NCBI GenBank assembly: GCA_023388495.1
Contig: JAEWGC010000016.1
Span: 1-53,247 of the forward strand
DNA length: 53,247 nt
Direction: 5' to 3'
Origin: Bacillota bacterium
GTDB lineage: Bacteria > Bacillota > Clostridia > Tissierellales > Tissierellaceae
Shown here: in pieces, positions 18,243 through 26,010 of the stretch
How positions within the stretch are numbered: the first letter of the stretch is position 1
Layout of the letters: the number at the start of each line of letters is the position of its first letter
Notes under the pieces: generated by a model
What the model was told of the DNA's origin: nothing
What the model saw: only the letters and a program-made list of their open reading frames with translations
Database searches by the model: none
Translations under genes and position numbers: made by a program

Positions 18243-18280
18243 AATAAATAAAGGTCCTTATATAAGGACCTTTATTTATT
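18243..18280. terminator. Bidirectional terminator between convergent genes
   Basis: Perfect 18-bp inverted repeat (18243-18260 with 18263-18280, 2-base loop) with core AAAGGTCCTTA and A/T-rich flanks. It serves both the small plus-strand gene and the GerMN lipoprotein gene. Confidence 0.9.
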
Positions 18281-19343
18281 CGTTAAACTCTTTTATATTT
18301 GAATTGTCTACCTGAAAGGATTCACCAGGTTTTATTCCAAAATGACCTGATTCATAGGGATTACCCTCTATAGTTATATATACCTTCTCTACATCATAAA
18401 ACTTACCCAAAGTATTTACTATGGATTTTAGTAGTTCTGCTTCTAAGGCAGAGCCTGCATTCATGTCTCCTAATAGATCCTTAGAAAAATCAGCCTCTAA
18501 AGTCCAAGAATCTCTGTTTAAATGTATTTTATTTATATTAGTATTTTTTGAAATTGAAGGTAATAGCTTATTTGAGGGGGGATTTTTCATAAGATTTTCT
18601 AGAATTTCTTCAATACTATCATTGGTTCCAAACTCTATATCTTCTTTAACATATACTGTACCAATGTCATTAGCCATTGGATAATATGATAATACTTCTA
18701 TCTCTTGCTTTTCATTGTTTACTTCCTCTAATAGAGTCTTGACTTCATAGTTTTCAAATTTAGATATACTAGCTACAAGACCTATACCCCTTGCATAGTA
18801 CTCTTTTCGACTACCACCATCCTTAAACTGTGTAGTAACTTCCAGTGCACCGTAAGTTCCAGATGGCGTCTCTATTTTACTGTTTAATCCTGTTATCTCC
18901 ATTGTACTACCATCTTCATTAGACCAGTTATTTCCCATTTCTAAAGGTTCTTTCAACTTAGTCACACTCACATTGGTATTAGCATTTAACATATTTTCAA
19001 TATGATAAAATTCCCCTTCTGCAAAAACTTCTGTTAAAGCTCCATTTTTATACTCTAGAACTTTCACAAAAACAGTACCTGAATTCATTATTTTAATTTG
19101 CGCTTTATTTCCATCAATAAACTCCATAAATGTTGTTTGTTCTGCATACTCATTTCCTATACCTTCATATTCCATCATGGTATTTTCTTTAAAGGGAAAA
19201 TAGTCGGCTATGGTTAAAACATCTTTAGATGATATCTCTTCATTTTCCTTTACATTACTCTGATCCTTAGATACGACTTTTTTACACCCTATTAGAGAAA
19301 AAACCAATACAGTTATTAATAATAGAGAAAATAACTTTTTCAT
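18276..19343 (-). CDS. GerMN-domain lipoprotein
   Basis: 355 residues from the ATG at 19343, chosen because CGAGGAG lies just upstream and because it opens directly with a signal peptide. The lipobox LIGC gives lipidated C20, so the protein is anchored outside the membrane. The middle part (about 50-215) resembles no family I can name. The C-terminal 130 residues match the GerMN (sporulation and spore germination) domain: YVKEDIEFGTNDSIEEILEN, HLNRDSWTLEADFS and EAELLKSIVNTLGKF. A role in the spore or cell envelope is likely. Single-gene unit. Confidence 0.8.
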   Translation of the reverse strand: MKKLFSLLLITVLVFSLIGCKKVVSKDQSNVKENEEISSKDVLTIADYFPFKENTMMEYEGIGNEYAEQTTFMEFIDGNKAQIKIMNSGTVFVKVLEYKNGALTEVFAEGEFYHIENMLNANTNVSVTKLKEPLEMGNNWSNEDGSTMEITGLNSKIETPSGTYGALEVTTQFKDGGSRKEYYARGIGLVASISKFENYEVKTLLEEVNNEKQEIEVLSYYPMANDIGTVYVKEDIEFGTNDSIEEILENLMKNPPSNKLLPSISKNTNINKIHLNRDSWTLEADFSKDLLGDMNAGSALEAELLKSIVNTLGKFYDVEKVYITIEGNPYESGHFGIKPGESFQVDNSNIKEFNE

Positions 19344-19449
19344 AATATCACTCCTCGTTAATTTGTCCAACTATATCTTCATTTAGATTATATCCTCTTT
19401 TAATATTATTATAATATATTATTATAAAAAAGTCTTTACGATAAGATTA

Positions 19450-19473
19450 CAATGTCGCCTGCAGGCGACATTG
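19450..19473. repeat. 24-bp perfect GC-rich palindrome (REP-like)
   Basis: CAATGTCGCCTG followed by its exact complement CAGGCGACATTG. It lies 10 bases after the HAD gene stop and is far more GC-rich than its surroundings. It may act as a terminator or mRNA stabiliser and looks like a dispersed repeat. Confidence 0.6.
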
Positions 19474-19482
19474 AATTGTGAA

Positions 19483-20208
19483 TTAAAGTATCTCTACATC
19501 TGGATTTAATTTATATATAACGTTTTTCCTTTCTACTATAATGGATATCTTTTGTGATAGCTCCTTATCTTCTCTTATTGCCAAGAATAGCGGCTTATTT
19601 GGATTTATGGCGACTGGATTTCCCACCATCCTAAGCATAGATAGATCTCCTGTAGTATCTCCATAGGCATAGCTATCTTCTAAATCCACATTATATTTTA
19701 ATATTAGTTCATTTAAGACTTTTTGTTTACTTTCTGAATCCCACATCCTTACTATTTCACCAGTAAATTTATTTTCCTCATCTACCTTATAAATAGTTCC
19801 CTTATATTCAGTAGCACCATATTTCTCCGCCATCTTTGATACTAAAAAGTCTGGGCTTCCAGAAATAAAAAACACCTTATGCCCTTGTTTTTTATGCCAT
19901 TCAATTTGATCTCTAGAATACTTATATACCATATCCCCATTGAGGTTAATTACTTGGGTAGCTATAAACTCTATATAAGTTTTATTTACTCCCTTCAACT
20001 CCTGAAGATATACATGGGCTAAGGTTTCTAGATAAAGTTCAAAATCCCCAAATCTTTTTTCCCATTCTTCATAAACCTTTTTTACCTTAGTATACCAGAT
20101 AGCTGGGTCAATAACCTCATACTTATTTAATTTCTTGAAATGCTCAATCATCAAAGAATTTCTAAATATGGTACCATCGATATCAAAAAATGCAGCTACA
20201 TTCCTCAT
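19483..20208 (-). CDS. HAD-superfamily IB phosphatase (SerB-like)
   Basis: 241 residues from the ATG at 20208, preceded by AGGAATG; the longer frame to 20262 has no good site. HAD motifs: I DIDGTIF with nucleophile D9 and acid D11, II FFISGSPDFL, III Lys in the SKQK region, IV YGDTTGDLSML. The alpha-helical cap after motif I is of the IB type found in phosphoserine phosphatase and related enzymes. The substrate is a small phosphate ester and cannot be specified. Confidence 0.85.
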   Translation of the reverse strand: MRNVAAFFDIDGTIFRNSLMIEHFKKLNKYEVIDPAIWYTKVKKVYEEWEKRFGDFELYLETLAHVYLQELKGVNKTYIEFIATQVINLNGDMVYKYSRDQIEWHKKQGHKVFFISGSPDFLVSKMAEKYGATEYKGTIYKVDEENKFTGEIVRMWDSESKQKVLNELILKYNVDLEDSYAYGDTTGDLSMLRMVGNPVAINPNKPLFLAIREDKELSQKISIIVERKNVIYKLNPDVEIL

Positions 20209-20288
20209 ATTATCATTCCTATCTTTTTTTATATTATATGAGTTATACCCAATTCTGTACAATTAATTCTTTTGAGTTGCTATTTAAA

Positions 20289-20317
20289 AAAATCGGCACT
20301 AAATTAGTGCCGATTTT
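20289..20317 (-). terminator. Terminator of the opp operon
   Basis: Perfect 14-bp stem AAAATCGGCACTAA with its complement and a 1-base centre, T run on the minus strand. It closes the oppA-to-small-membrane-protein unit. Confidence 0.85.
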
Positions 20318-20328
20318 ATAATTAAGTT

Positions 20329-20535
20329 TTATAGTAGCAAAATAAGTATAATAATTAGAACTAAGAAAATAGGTCCGAAGACTATTAAAGCTGAGAGTAC
20401 TATAGCTAATATATCTTCCTTTTCTAATTCTATATCATTCTCTTCCCATTCTTTATTCTCTTCAGAATGATCCTGTGACTTATTTTTTTCCTTTAGCCAT
20501 TTAAAAGCACGGTCTACTTTTTTTTGTAAAAACAT
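20329..20535 (-). CDS. Small single-span membrane protein at the end of the opp operon
   Basis: 68 residues: a basic N-terminus (FLQKKVDRAFKWLKEKNK), an acidic middle (EENKEWEENDIELEKED) and a C-terminal hydrophobic segment of about 25 residues. It would be tail-anchored with the charged part in the cytoplasm. It starts 18 bases after oppF with AAAGGCGTAGG upstream and is followed by the operon terminator, so it is co-transcribed with the transporter. I do not recognise the family; an accessory role for the transporter is only suggested by position. Confidence 0.6.
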   Translation of the reverse strand: MFLQKKVDRAFKWLKEKNKSQDHSEENKEWEENDIELEKEDILAIVLSALIVFGPIFLVLIIILILLL

Positions 20536-20553
20536 AGTTGAACCTACGCCTTT

Positions 20554-21999
20554 CTATTTTGTGTCATTCCCGTTAAGCTTGTGGTGACATGCTACAAAGT
20601 GACCAGGTCTTGCTTCTTCAAATTCAGGCACAACCTTTTTACATATATCTGTAGCATATTTACATCTAGTATGGAATTTACATCCAGATGGTGGCTTAAT
20701 AGGGCTTGGAATATCTCCCTCTAGTATTACAGTTTGCTTATCACTATCAACATCTGTAGTAGGTATTGCAGAAAGAAGTGCCTCTGTATACGGATGCAAC
20801 GGATGTGCATAAAGCTCTTCTGTTGCTGCTAATTCTACTATATTTCCTAGATACATAACACCTACCCTATCACTAATATATTTAATTACACTTAAGTCGT
20901 GTGAAATAAATAAATAGGTTAGGTTTTCTTTTTCTTTTAGGTCTAACAATAAGTTTATAATTTGTGACTGAATAGATACGTCAAGGGCTGATACAGCCTC
21001 ATCACAAACAATAAACTTTGGTTGTAAAGCAACGGAACGTGCTATACCTATACGTTGTCTTTGACCACCAGAGAATTGGTGTGGATAACGATGGACAAAA
21101 TATGGAGCTAATCCACATTCATCCATAGTACTTAGGATATAGTCTTGAACTTCCTTGCTATGCTTATCAAACATCTTATGAGCATATAAGCCTTCAGATA
21201 TTATTTGACCTACTGTAAGCCTTGGGTTTAGAGAAGAATAAGGGTCTTGGAAAATTAATTGTAAATCTTTACGTAAAATTCTCATTTCATTCTCTGTTAA
21301 TCTTGCTAAATTGACTCCTCTATCTTTGTATGCTTCATATTTCTCAAAGTCAGGATGATCTCTATATTTATCTAACATCTTGTTTATTTCACTTTGTATA
21401 GCTTCCAGCTCTTTTTCAACCTTTGCAAGCTCTGCTTTATTGTCTTTAAGCTTCTTTGCTTGAACACTAGTTTTGTATTCCTTCACTAATATCTTGGATA
21501 CTGGGCCTAAATCATCTGCCACCATAAATCCACCAATTAATTGAACGATATCAAGGAATAAACTTCTTGCATCCTTTTCAGCTATACGCAAGTTGTCTAA
21601 AGCGATGTATTTTTCATTACCTTCTGCTGCTGCTTCATAAGCCTTACGAGCAGCCTCTTCTTTCTTTCTTAGCTCTTTTAGGGTATTACGTTTTCCATTT
21701 AAATCTTCTAGTATATTTAATACATATATTGGTGCAACATCATCTATAGTTTTACCATAGTATATGGTACGTCCATCTGTTTGATTATATAATTGTAAAA
21801 GAGTACGACCCAAAGTAGACTTTCCACAACCTGATTCACCTACTAAGCCTAGGGTTTCTCCTTCATAAATATCTAATGATATATCATCATTAGCTCTTAC
21901 ATATAGTTGTTCCCTTTGAAAAGTTGATGCTTTCTTTATTGGGAAATATTGTTTTAGATTTTCTATACGAATTAGTACTTTTTTATCTTTCTTAGTCAT
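20554..21999 (-). CDS. oppF: Oligopeptide ABC transporter ATPase OppF, with coiled-coil insertion
   Basis: 481 residues against about 320 for usual OppF. Walker A GESGCGKST is at 54-62 and the Q-loop at Q251, then the signature FSGGQRQR, Walker B IVCDEAVSALD and the C-terminal cysteine motif CKFHTRCKYATDIC typical of Opp/Dpp ATPases. The extra 150 or so residues lie between Walker A and the Q-loop (about 84-238). They are rich in Lys, Glu and Ala, with two stretches that look like a helical hairpin. The ATPase core is otherwise complete, so it is probably active. Overlaps oppD by 8 bases. Confidence 0.9.
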   Translation of the reverse strand: MTKKDKKVLIRIENLKQYFPIKKASTFQREQLYVRANDDISLDIYEGETLGLVGESGCGKSTLGRTLLQLYNQTDGRTIYYGKTIDDVAPIYVLNILEDLNGKRNTLKELRKKEEAARKAYEAAAEGNEKYIALDNLRIAEKDARSLFLDIVQLIGGFMVADDLGPVSKILVKEYKTSVQAKKLKDNKAELAKVEKELEAIQSEINKMLDKYRDHPDFEKYEAYKDRGVNLARLTENEMRILRKDLQLIFQDPYSSLNPRLTVGQIISEGLYAHKMFDKHSKEVQDYILSTMDECGLAPYFVHRYPHQFSGGQRQRIGIARSVALQPKFIVCDEAVSALDVSIQSQIINLLLDLKEKENLTYLFISHDLSVIKYISDRVGVMYLGNIVELAATEELYAHPLHPYTEALLSAIPTTDVDSDKQTVILEGDIPSPIKPPSGCKFHTRCKYATDICKKVVPEFEEARPGHFVACHHKLNGNDTK

Positions 22000-22984
22000 T
22001 GGATCTCACCCCTTTTTTTGGATAGAAGCAGCGAATTTGATGGTCCTTTTCAATTTCCACTAGTTTCGGTTCCTCATTGTGACATTTATCAGTTGCATAT
22101 TTGCATCTAGGAGCAAATTTACAACCCTTAGGTAAATTTAGAGGATGAGGTACTGCTCCAGGTATTGCCTCTAATCTAACACCTGCTGGTGTATCAAGTC
22201 TTGGAATAGAGAACATCAAACCTTCAGTATATGGGTGAGAATAAGGATTATCCTTACCAAATATAGTCTTTACTGGTGCCTTTTCTACTACTTGGCCACA
22301 GTACATAACAGCTACGTCATCGGCCATTTCATTAATAACTCCTAAATCGTGAGTAATAAATAAAATAGATGTTCCGATTTTAGCCTTTAATTCATTCATC
22401 AACTTCAAAATCTGTGCTTGAATAGTAACGTCTAGAGCTGTAGTAGGCTCATCTGCAATTAGAAGCTTTGGTACACAAGCTAGAGCCATTGCTATCATAA
22501 CACGTTGTCTCATACCACCTGAAAGCTGGTGAGGATATTGCTTTGCAACAGCCTCTGGATTTGGTATCTTAACAAGAGATAGCATTTCAACAACCTTTTT
22601 AGCAGCTTCACCTTTACTTAATCCTTGGTGAATAATAAATGGTTCAGAAATCTGCCTCTCCACTGTAAATACAGGGTTTAGTGATGTCATAGGCTCTTGG
22701 AATATAACAGAAATATCATTACCTCTGATTTTTGATATCTCACGTATTGATAAATCTGATAGATTTCGTCCATTAAATACGATTTCACCACTATCTATAT
22801 ATCCATTTCCGTCTAATAATTTTATTATACTCATTGCGGAAACAGACTTTCCACTTCCACTTTCTCCTACAATGCCAAGGGTCTTTCCAGACTCAACAGA
22901 ATAGGATACACCATTAACTGCCTTTACGATGCCCTTCTTAGTTTCAAAATAAGTGTGTAAATCTCTAATTTCTAATAGCGCCAT
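21992..22984 (-). CDS. oppD: Oligopeptide ABC transporter ATPase OppD
   Basis: 330 residues, standard length. Walker A GESGSGKSV, Q-loop VIFQEPMTSLNPV, signature LSGGMRQR, Walker B LLIADEPTTALD, H-loop ITHDLGV, and the C-terminal oligopeptide-transporter motif CKFAPRCKYATDKC, which may bind an iron-sulfur cluster or zinc. It pairs with OppF to drive peptide import. It has no insertion, unlike its partner. Confidence 0.95.
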   Translation of the reverse strand: MALLEIRDLHTYFETKKGIVKAVNGVSYSVESGKTLGIVGESGSGKSVSAMSIIKLLDGNGYIDSGEIVFNGRNLSDLSIREISKIRGNDISVIFQEPMTSLNPVFTVERQISEPFIIHQGLSKGEAAKKVVEMLSLVKIPNPEAVAKQYPHQLSGGMRQRVMIAMALACVPKLLIADEPTTALDVTIQAQILKLMNELKAKIGTSILFITHDLGVINEMADDVAVMYCGQVVEKAPVKTIFGKDNPYSHPYTEGLMFSIPRLDTPAGVRLEAIPGAVPHPLNLPKGCKFAPRCKYATDKCHNEEPKLVEIEKDHQIRCFYPKKGVRSND

Positions 22985-22996
22985 TTTATCTTCCCC

Positions 22997-24841
22997 CTAA
23001 CGTTCTTGAGATCTTGGGTCAATTGCATCACGTAAACCATCACCTATTAGGTTTATACAGATAACACATATACCTAATAGAATAGAAGCATATACCCATC
23101 TCCACCAGTAATTTTGGATAACTATACTATTGTTTGCTCCAAATAGCATATTACCCCAAGTAGGTTGTGGAGCCTGAACACCAAAACCTAAGTAAGATAA
23201 ACTGGCTTCAGTTAACATACTAGTTGCGAAGGACAATGTTGCTGATACTATTATAATTGAAACAACATTTGGTAAAATATGTTTAAATACAATATGTGAT
23301 TTTTTAATACCTACAGATCTTGCAGCTATTACGTATTCTTGCTCACGAACTGAAAGAACCTGTGCACGAACTAGTCTTTGAAGACCTGTCCAGGATAATA
23401 ATCCTAATATAACCATTATCAAGAAAGTTTTTTGTCTTGAAGTCATGGAATTTCCTATTAAAGCTGAAAGTATCATTACAAATGGTAGGAATGGTAAGGA
23501 ACCAACTACCTCAGCAATTCTTTGTAGAACCATATCTATCTTACCACCAAAGAATCCTGATACAGCTCCTACAACAACTCCAATAATTGTAGATATAATT
23601 ACGGCAACAGCACCTATGGTCATAGACATACGTCCACCATTTAATAGTCTTGCAAATATATCTCTACCAAGCTCGTCAGAGCCAAATAAATAACCTTTTA
23701 ATCCCCAAGTAATTGCTTTACCATCTTGACCAATTGCATAGTTTTGATAATATCCAGTATATATCTTGCTTATTTTAGCATTTGAAGCCTTACTTGGTAC
23801 TGTAGCTTGTTTATAAAAATCTGCTCCCCAAGCAACTGGTGTACCATCTTCTGTTAATGCTGAATAATGGTATCTACCACCTTGAAGTGCTACTATTTTG
23901 CTAGTGGTTTCAGGTACTTTGTTTTCTCCCTTTACTGAAACATTACCCCAAACAAATACCTTTCCGTCTTCGTTTACAGCCGCTAATGTAGAAGCTGTAG
24001 CAGAAATATCAACTAATTTTCCAGTATCCTTAGGTATATTTGAATAAGGGTTTTGTTGAGTTCCTAAGTATACTGCTTCTCCATCAAAGGTAATGCCTGC
24101 TACTGCATCAGAAGTAACTGCTAACTTTTCTAACTTTCCTTGGTAAGGATGAAAAGCGTTATAATCATTATTCATTTGGTTACCAAAGTAGAAACTTCTT
24201 CCATCTTCAGTTAAAACCATTGAGGATTGATAACCTGCATAGACATCCTTTATATTTTTAAGTTGAACTACTTCCATAGGAACAGAAGCTTGTTTTTGTC
24301 TATCATTACCCCAAGCAAACACTTCTCCCTTATCATTTAATGCAATTACATGGTCAAAACCAGCTGCAACTTTAACAACCTTACCCATGTCTTTAGGCAT
24401 TTTTCTAACATCTATAGTACTACTTACTCTTGTTTTACCCCAAATATATACCTTGCCCTCTGTAGAAACACCAACACTAAATGTAGGTCCTACGGCTATA
24501 TCGGCTATTTTACCATTTAGTTCTTCTGGTATATCCATCATATCAAAGCCTGGCGCTATATTTTGTTGAGATATCTCAGAGAAGGATAAATCAATTGGCA
24601 TAATAAAAGGTCCTACCATAACAGTAACAAATATAGATAAGAATATAATAAGCCCCGTCATAGCAACCTTATTAGCCCTAAAGGTTTTTATAATTGTCTT
24701 TAAAGGACTTTGAACTTGTTCTTCTTCCATTAAAGATAAAGATGATTTATTCCCACCAAATAAATTTCCAAAGAGAAGGCTTAGGAAACTTTTTTTCTTT
24801 TTATCATTTTTTTTGTTTAAATTATCTTGTTTTACAGTCAT
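22997..24841 (-). CDS. oppC: Oligopeptide ABC transporter permease OppC with a seven-bladed RCC1-type propeller inserted
   Basis: 614 residues, about twice normal OppC. Residues 1-60 are a cytoplasmic tail and 60-82 the first membrane segment. Residues about 108-381 hold seven repeats of roughly 40 residues, each ending like DGKVYIWG, at 129, 172, 214, 254, 293, 333 and 374: enough for one closed RCC1/BLIP-II beta-propeller. The usual OppC sequence resumes with FGSDELGRDIFARLL (386-400), followed by five membrane segments and the EAA loop (AARSVGIKKSHIVFKHILPN). By normal OppC topology the propeller lies outside the cell, beside the substrate-binding protein. There is no frame break, so this is one polypeptide. 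Confidence 0.9.
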   Translation of the reverse strand: MTVKQDNLNKKNDKKKKSFLSLLFGNLFGGNKSSLSLMEEEQVQSPLKTIIKTFRANKVAMTGLIIFLSIFVTVMVGPFIMPIDLSFSEISQQNIAPGFDMMDIPEELNGKIADIAVGPTFSVGVSTEGKVYIWGKTRVSSTIDVRKMPKDMGKVVKVAAGFDHVIALNDKGEVFAWGNDRQKQASVPMEVVQLKNIKDVYAGYQSSMVLTEDGRSFYFGNQMNNDYNAFHPYQGKLEKLAVTSDAVAGITFDGEAVYLGTQQNPYSNIPKDTGKLVDISATASTLAAVNEDGKVFVWGNVSVKGENKVPETTSKIVALQGGRYHYSALTEDGTPVAWGADFYKQATVPSKASNAKISKIYTGYYQNYAIGQDGKAITWGLKGYLFGSDELGRDIFARLLNGGRMSMTIGAVAVIISTIIGVVVGAVSGFFGGKIDMVLQRIAEVVGSLPFLPFVMILSALIGNSMTSRQKTFLIMVILGLLSWTGLQRLVRAQVLSVREQEYVIAARSVGIKKSHIVFKHILPNVVSIIIVSATLSFATSMLTEASLSYLGFGVQAPQPTWGNMLFGANNSIVIQNYWWRWVYASILLGICVICINLIGDGLRDAIDPRSQER

Positions 24842-24858
24842 ATCTATTCCTCCTCCTC

Positions 24859-25845
24859 TTATTTATTTACCCTAACACGTGGGTCAACTAATCCATAGCT
24901 TATATCACTGATTAAGTTGCTACCTAAAGCTACTACAATGTATAGTAACTGTATTGCCATTACAACATTATAGTCTTGATTGTTTAATGCATCTATTAGG
25001 AATTTACCTAAACCGTTTAAGTTAAACATTCTCTCAACAATCAAGGAGCCATAGAATACGGATGCAAACCAGCCTATAAATAATGTTACGATTGGAAGAA
25101 GAGCATTTCTCCAAGCGTGGGATAAGATAACTACTCTTTCTTTTAATCCCTTTGCTCTTGCTGTCTTAATATAATCCATTGATAAAGCATCACTCATGGC
25201 TGCACGTATATATCTAGTTAATCCACCAAGAGATGATATAGTCATGACCATAAGTGGTAATGCTAAATGCTTCATAGTATCTTTGAAAAGCTCAAATCCT
25301 GTTCCTTTAAAGTTAGGTGTATTCATACCACTAACTGGGAACCATCCTTTGACTACTGCAAAATAGTAGATAAATAACAATGCGAAAATAAATGAAGGTA
25401 CACTATAACCTACTATGGTAAGTACTTGTACAACTTTGTCGAATCTTGAATTTCTTTTTACTGCACAGTAGATACCAAGGGGTATCGTAATGGCTAGTGC
25501 AGCTGTTACTGCAAATATATTTATAAATATTGTATTTTTTAGTGGAGCTTTAACTACTTGGGCTACTGGTTGTTTAAATTGACTAGATTGTCCTAAGTCT
25601 CCCTTTAATAAATCCTTAACATAATTGATATATCTAATATGTTTTGGTAAATCTAAGCCTAATCTTGCTCTTGCCTGCTCATATGCACGTTGATACTCAT
25701 CAGGTTTCAAAGTAGCCTTTAGTCCCTCTACTTCTGCCCTAGCAGGATCTCCAGGTATCATGTTGTATAAGGAGAATAGTATAACAGACATGATAGCAAA
25801 TACAAATATCATATAGAAAAATCTTTTAACAATGTATTTAATCAT
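24859..25845 (-). CDS. oppB: Oligopeptide ABC transporter permease OppB
   Basis: 328 residues, six membrane segments. Family features: an N-terminal YIVKRFFYMIFV segment, the first outside loop with LGLDLPKHIRYINYVKDLL and GDLGQSSQFKQPV, and the EAA motif region (YIKTARAKGLKERVVILSHAWRNALLP). Normal length and no insertion, in contrast to OppC. It forms the translocation pore with OppC and is the first gene after the hairpin following oppA. Confidence 0.93.
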   Translation of the reverse strand: MIKYIVKRFFYMIFVFAIMSVILFSLYNMIPGDPARAEVEGLKATLKPDEYQRAYEQARARLGLDLPKHIRYINYVKDLLKGDLGQSSQFKQPVAQVVKAPLKNTIFINIFAVTAALAITIPLGIYCAVKRNSRFDKVVQVLTIVGYSVPSFIFALLFIYYFAVVKGWFPVSGMNTPNFKGTGFELFKDTMKHLALPLMVMTISSLGGLTRYIRAAMSDALSMDYIKTARAKGLKERVVILSHAWRNALLPIVTLFIGWFASVFYGSLIVERMFNLNGLGKFLIDALNNQDYNVVMAIQLLYIVVALGSNLISDISYGLVDPRVRVNK

Positions 25846-25952
25846 TTTATTACCTGCCTTATTCTAAATTTGTTTTACTCTTAATTAAGTATAATAGCTC
25901 TTACAGAATTTCTTCAGCACGTTAAACTGAAAAAATTCAAGGTTTATGTAGA

Positions 25953-25982
25953 AAATAGGGTATATTTGTATATACCCTATTT
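25953..25982 (-). terminator. Hairpin between oppA and oppB (attenuating terminator or mRNA stabiliser)
   Basis: 12-bp perfect stem AAATAGGGTATA with its complement and 6-base loop. The minus-strand tail TTTTC is weak, so partial read-through is likely. This would give more binding protein than permease, as is common in such operons. Confidence 0.6.
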
Positions 25983-26010
25983 CTTTAGTTATAATTTAAC
26001 TTACTACTTA

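Noticed and set aside
17891..18244. 117-codon minus-strand frame opposite the helicase end and the small Lys/Asn gene
   Set aside because: Its Val/Phe/Leu-rich translation is the mirror of the AAC/AAA-rich small gene and crosses the helicase terminator.
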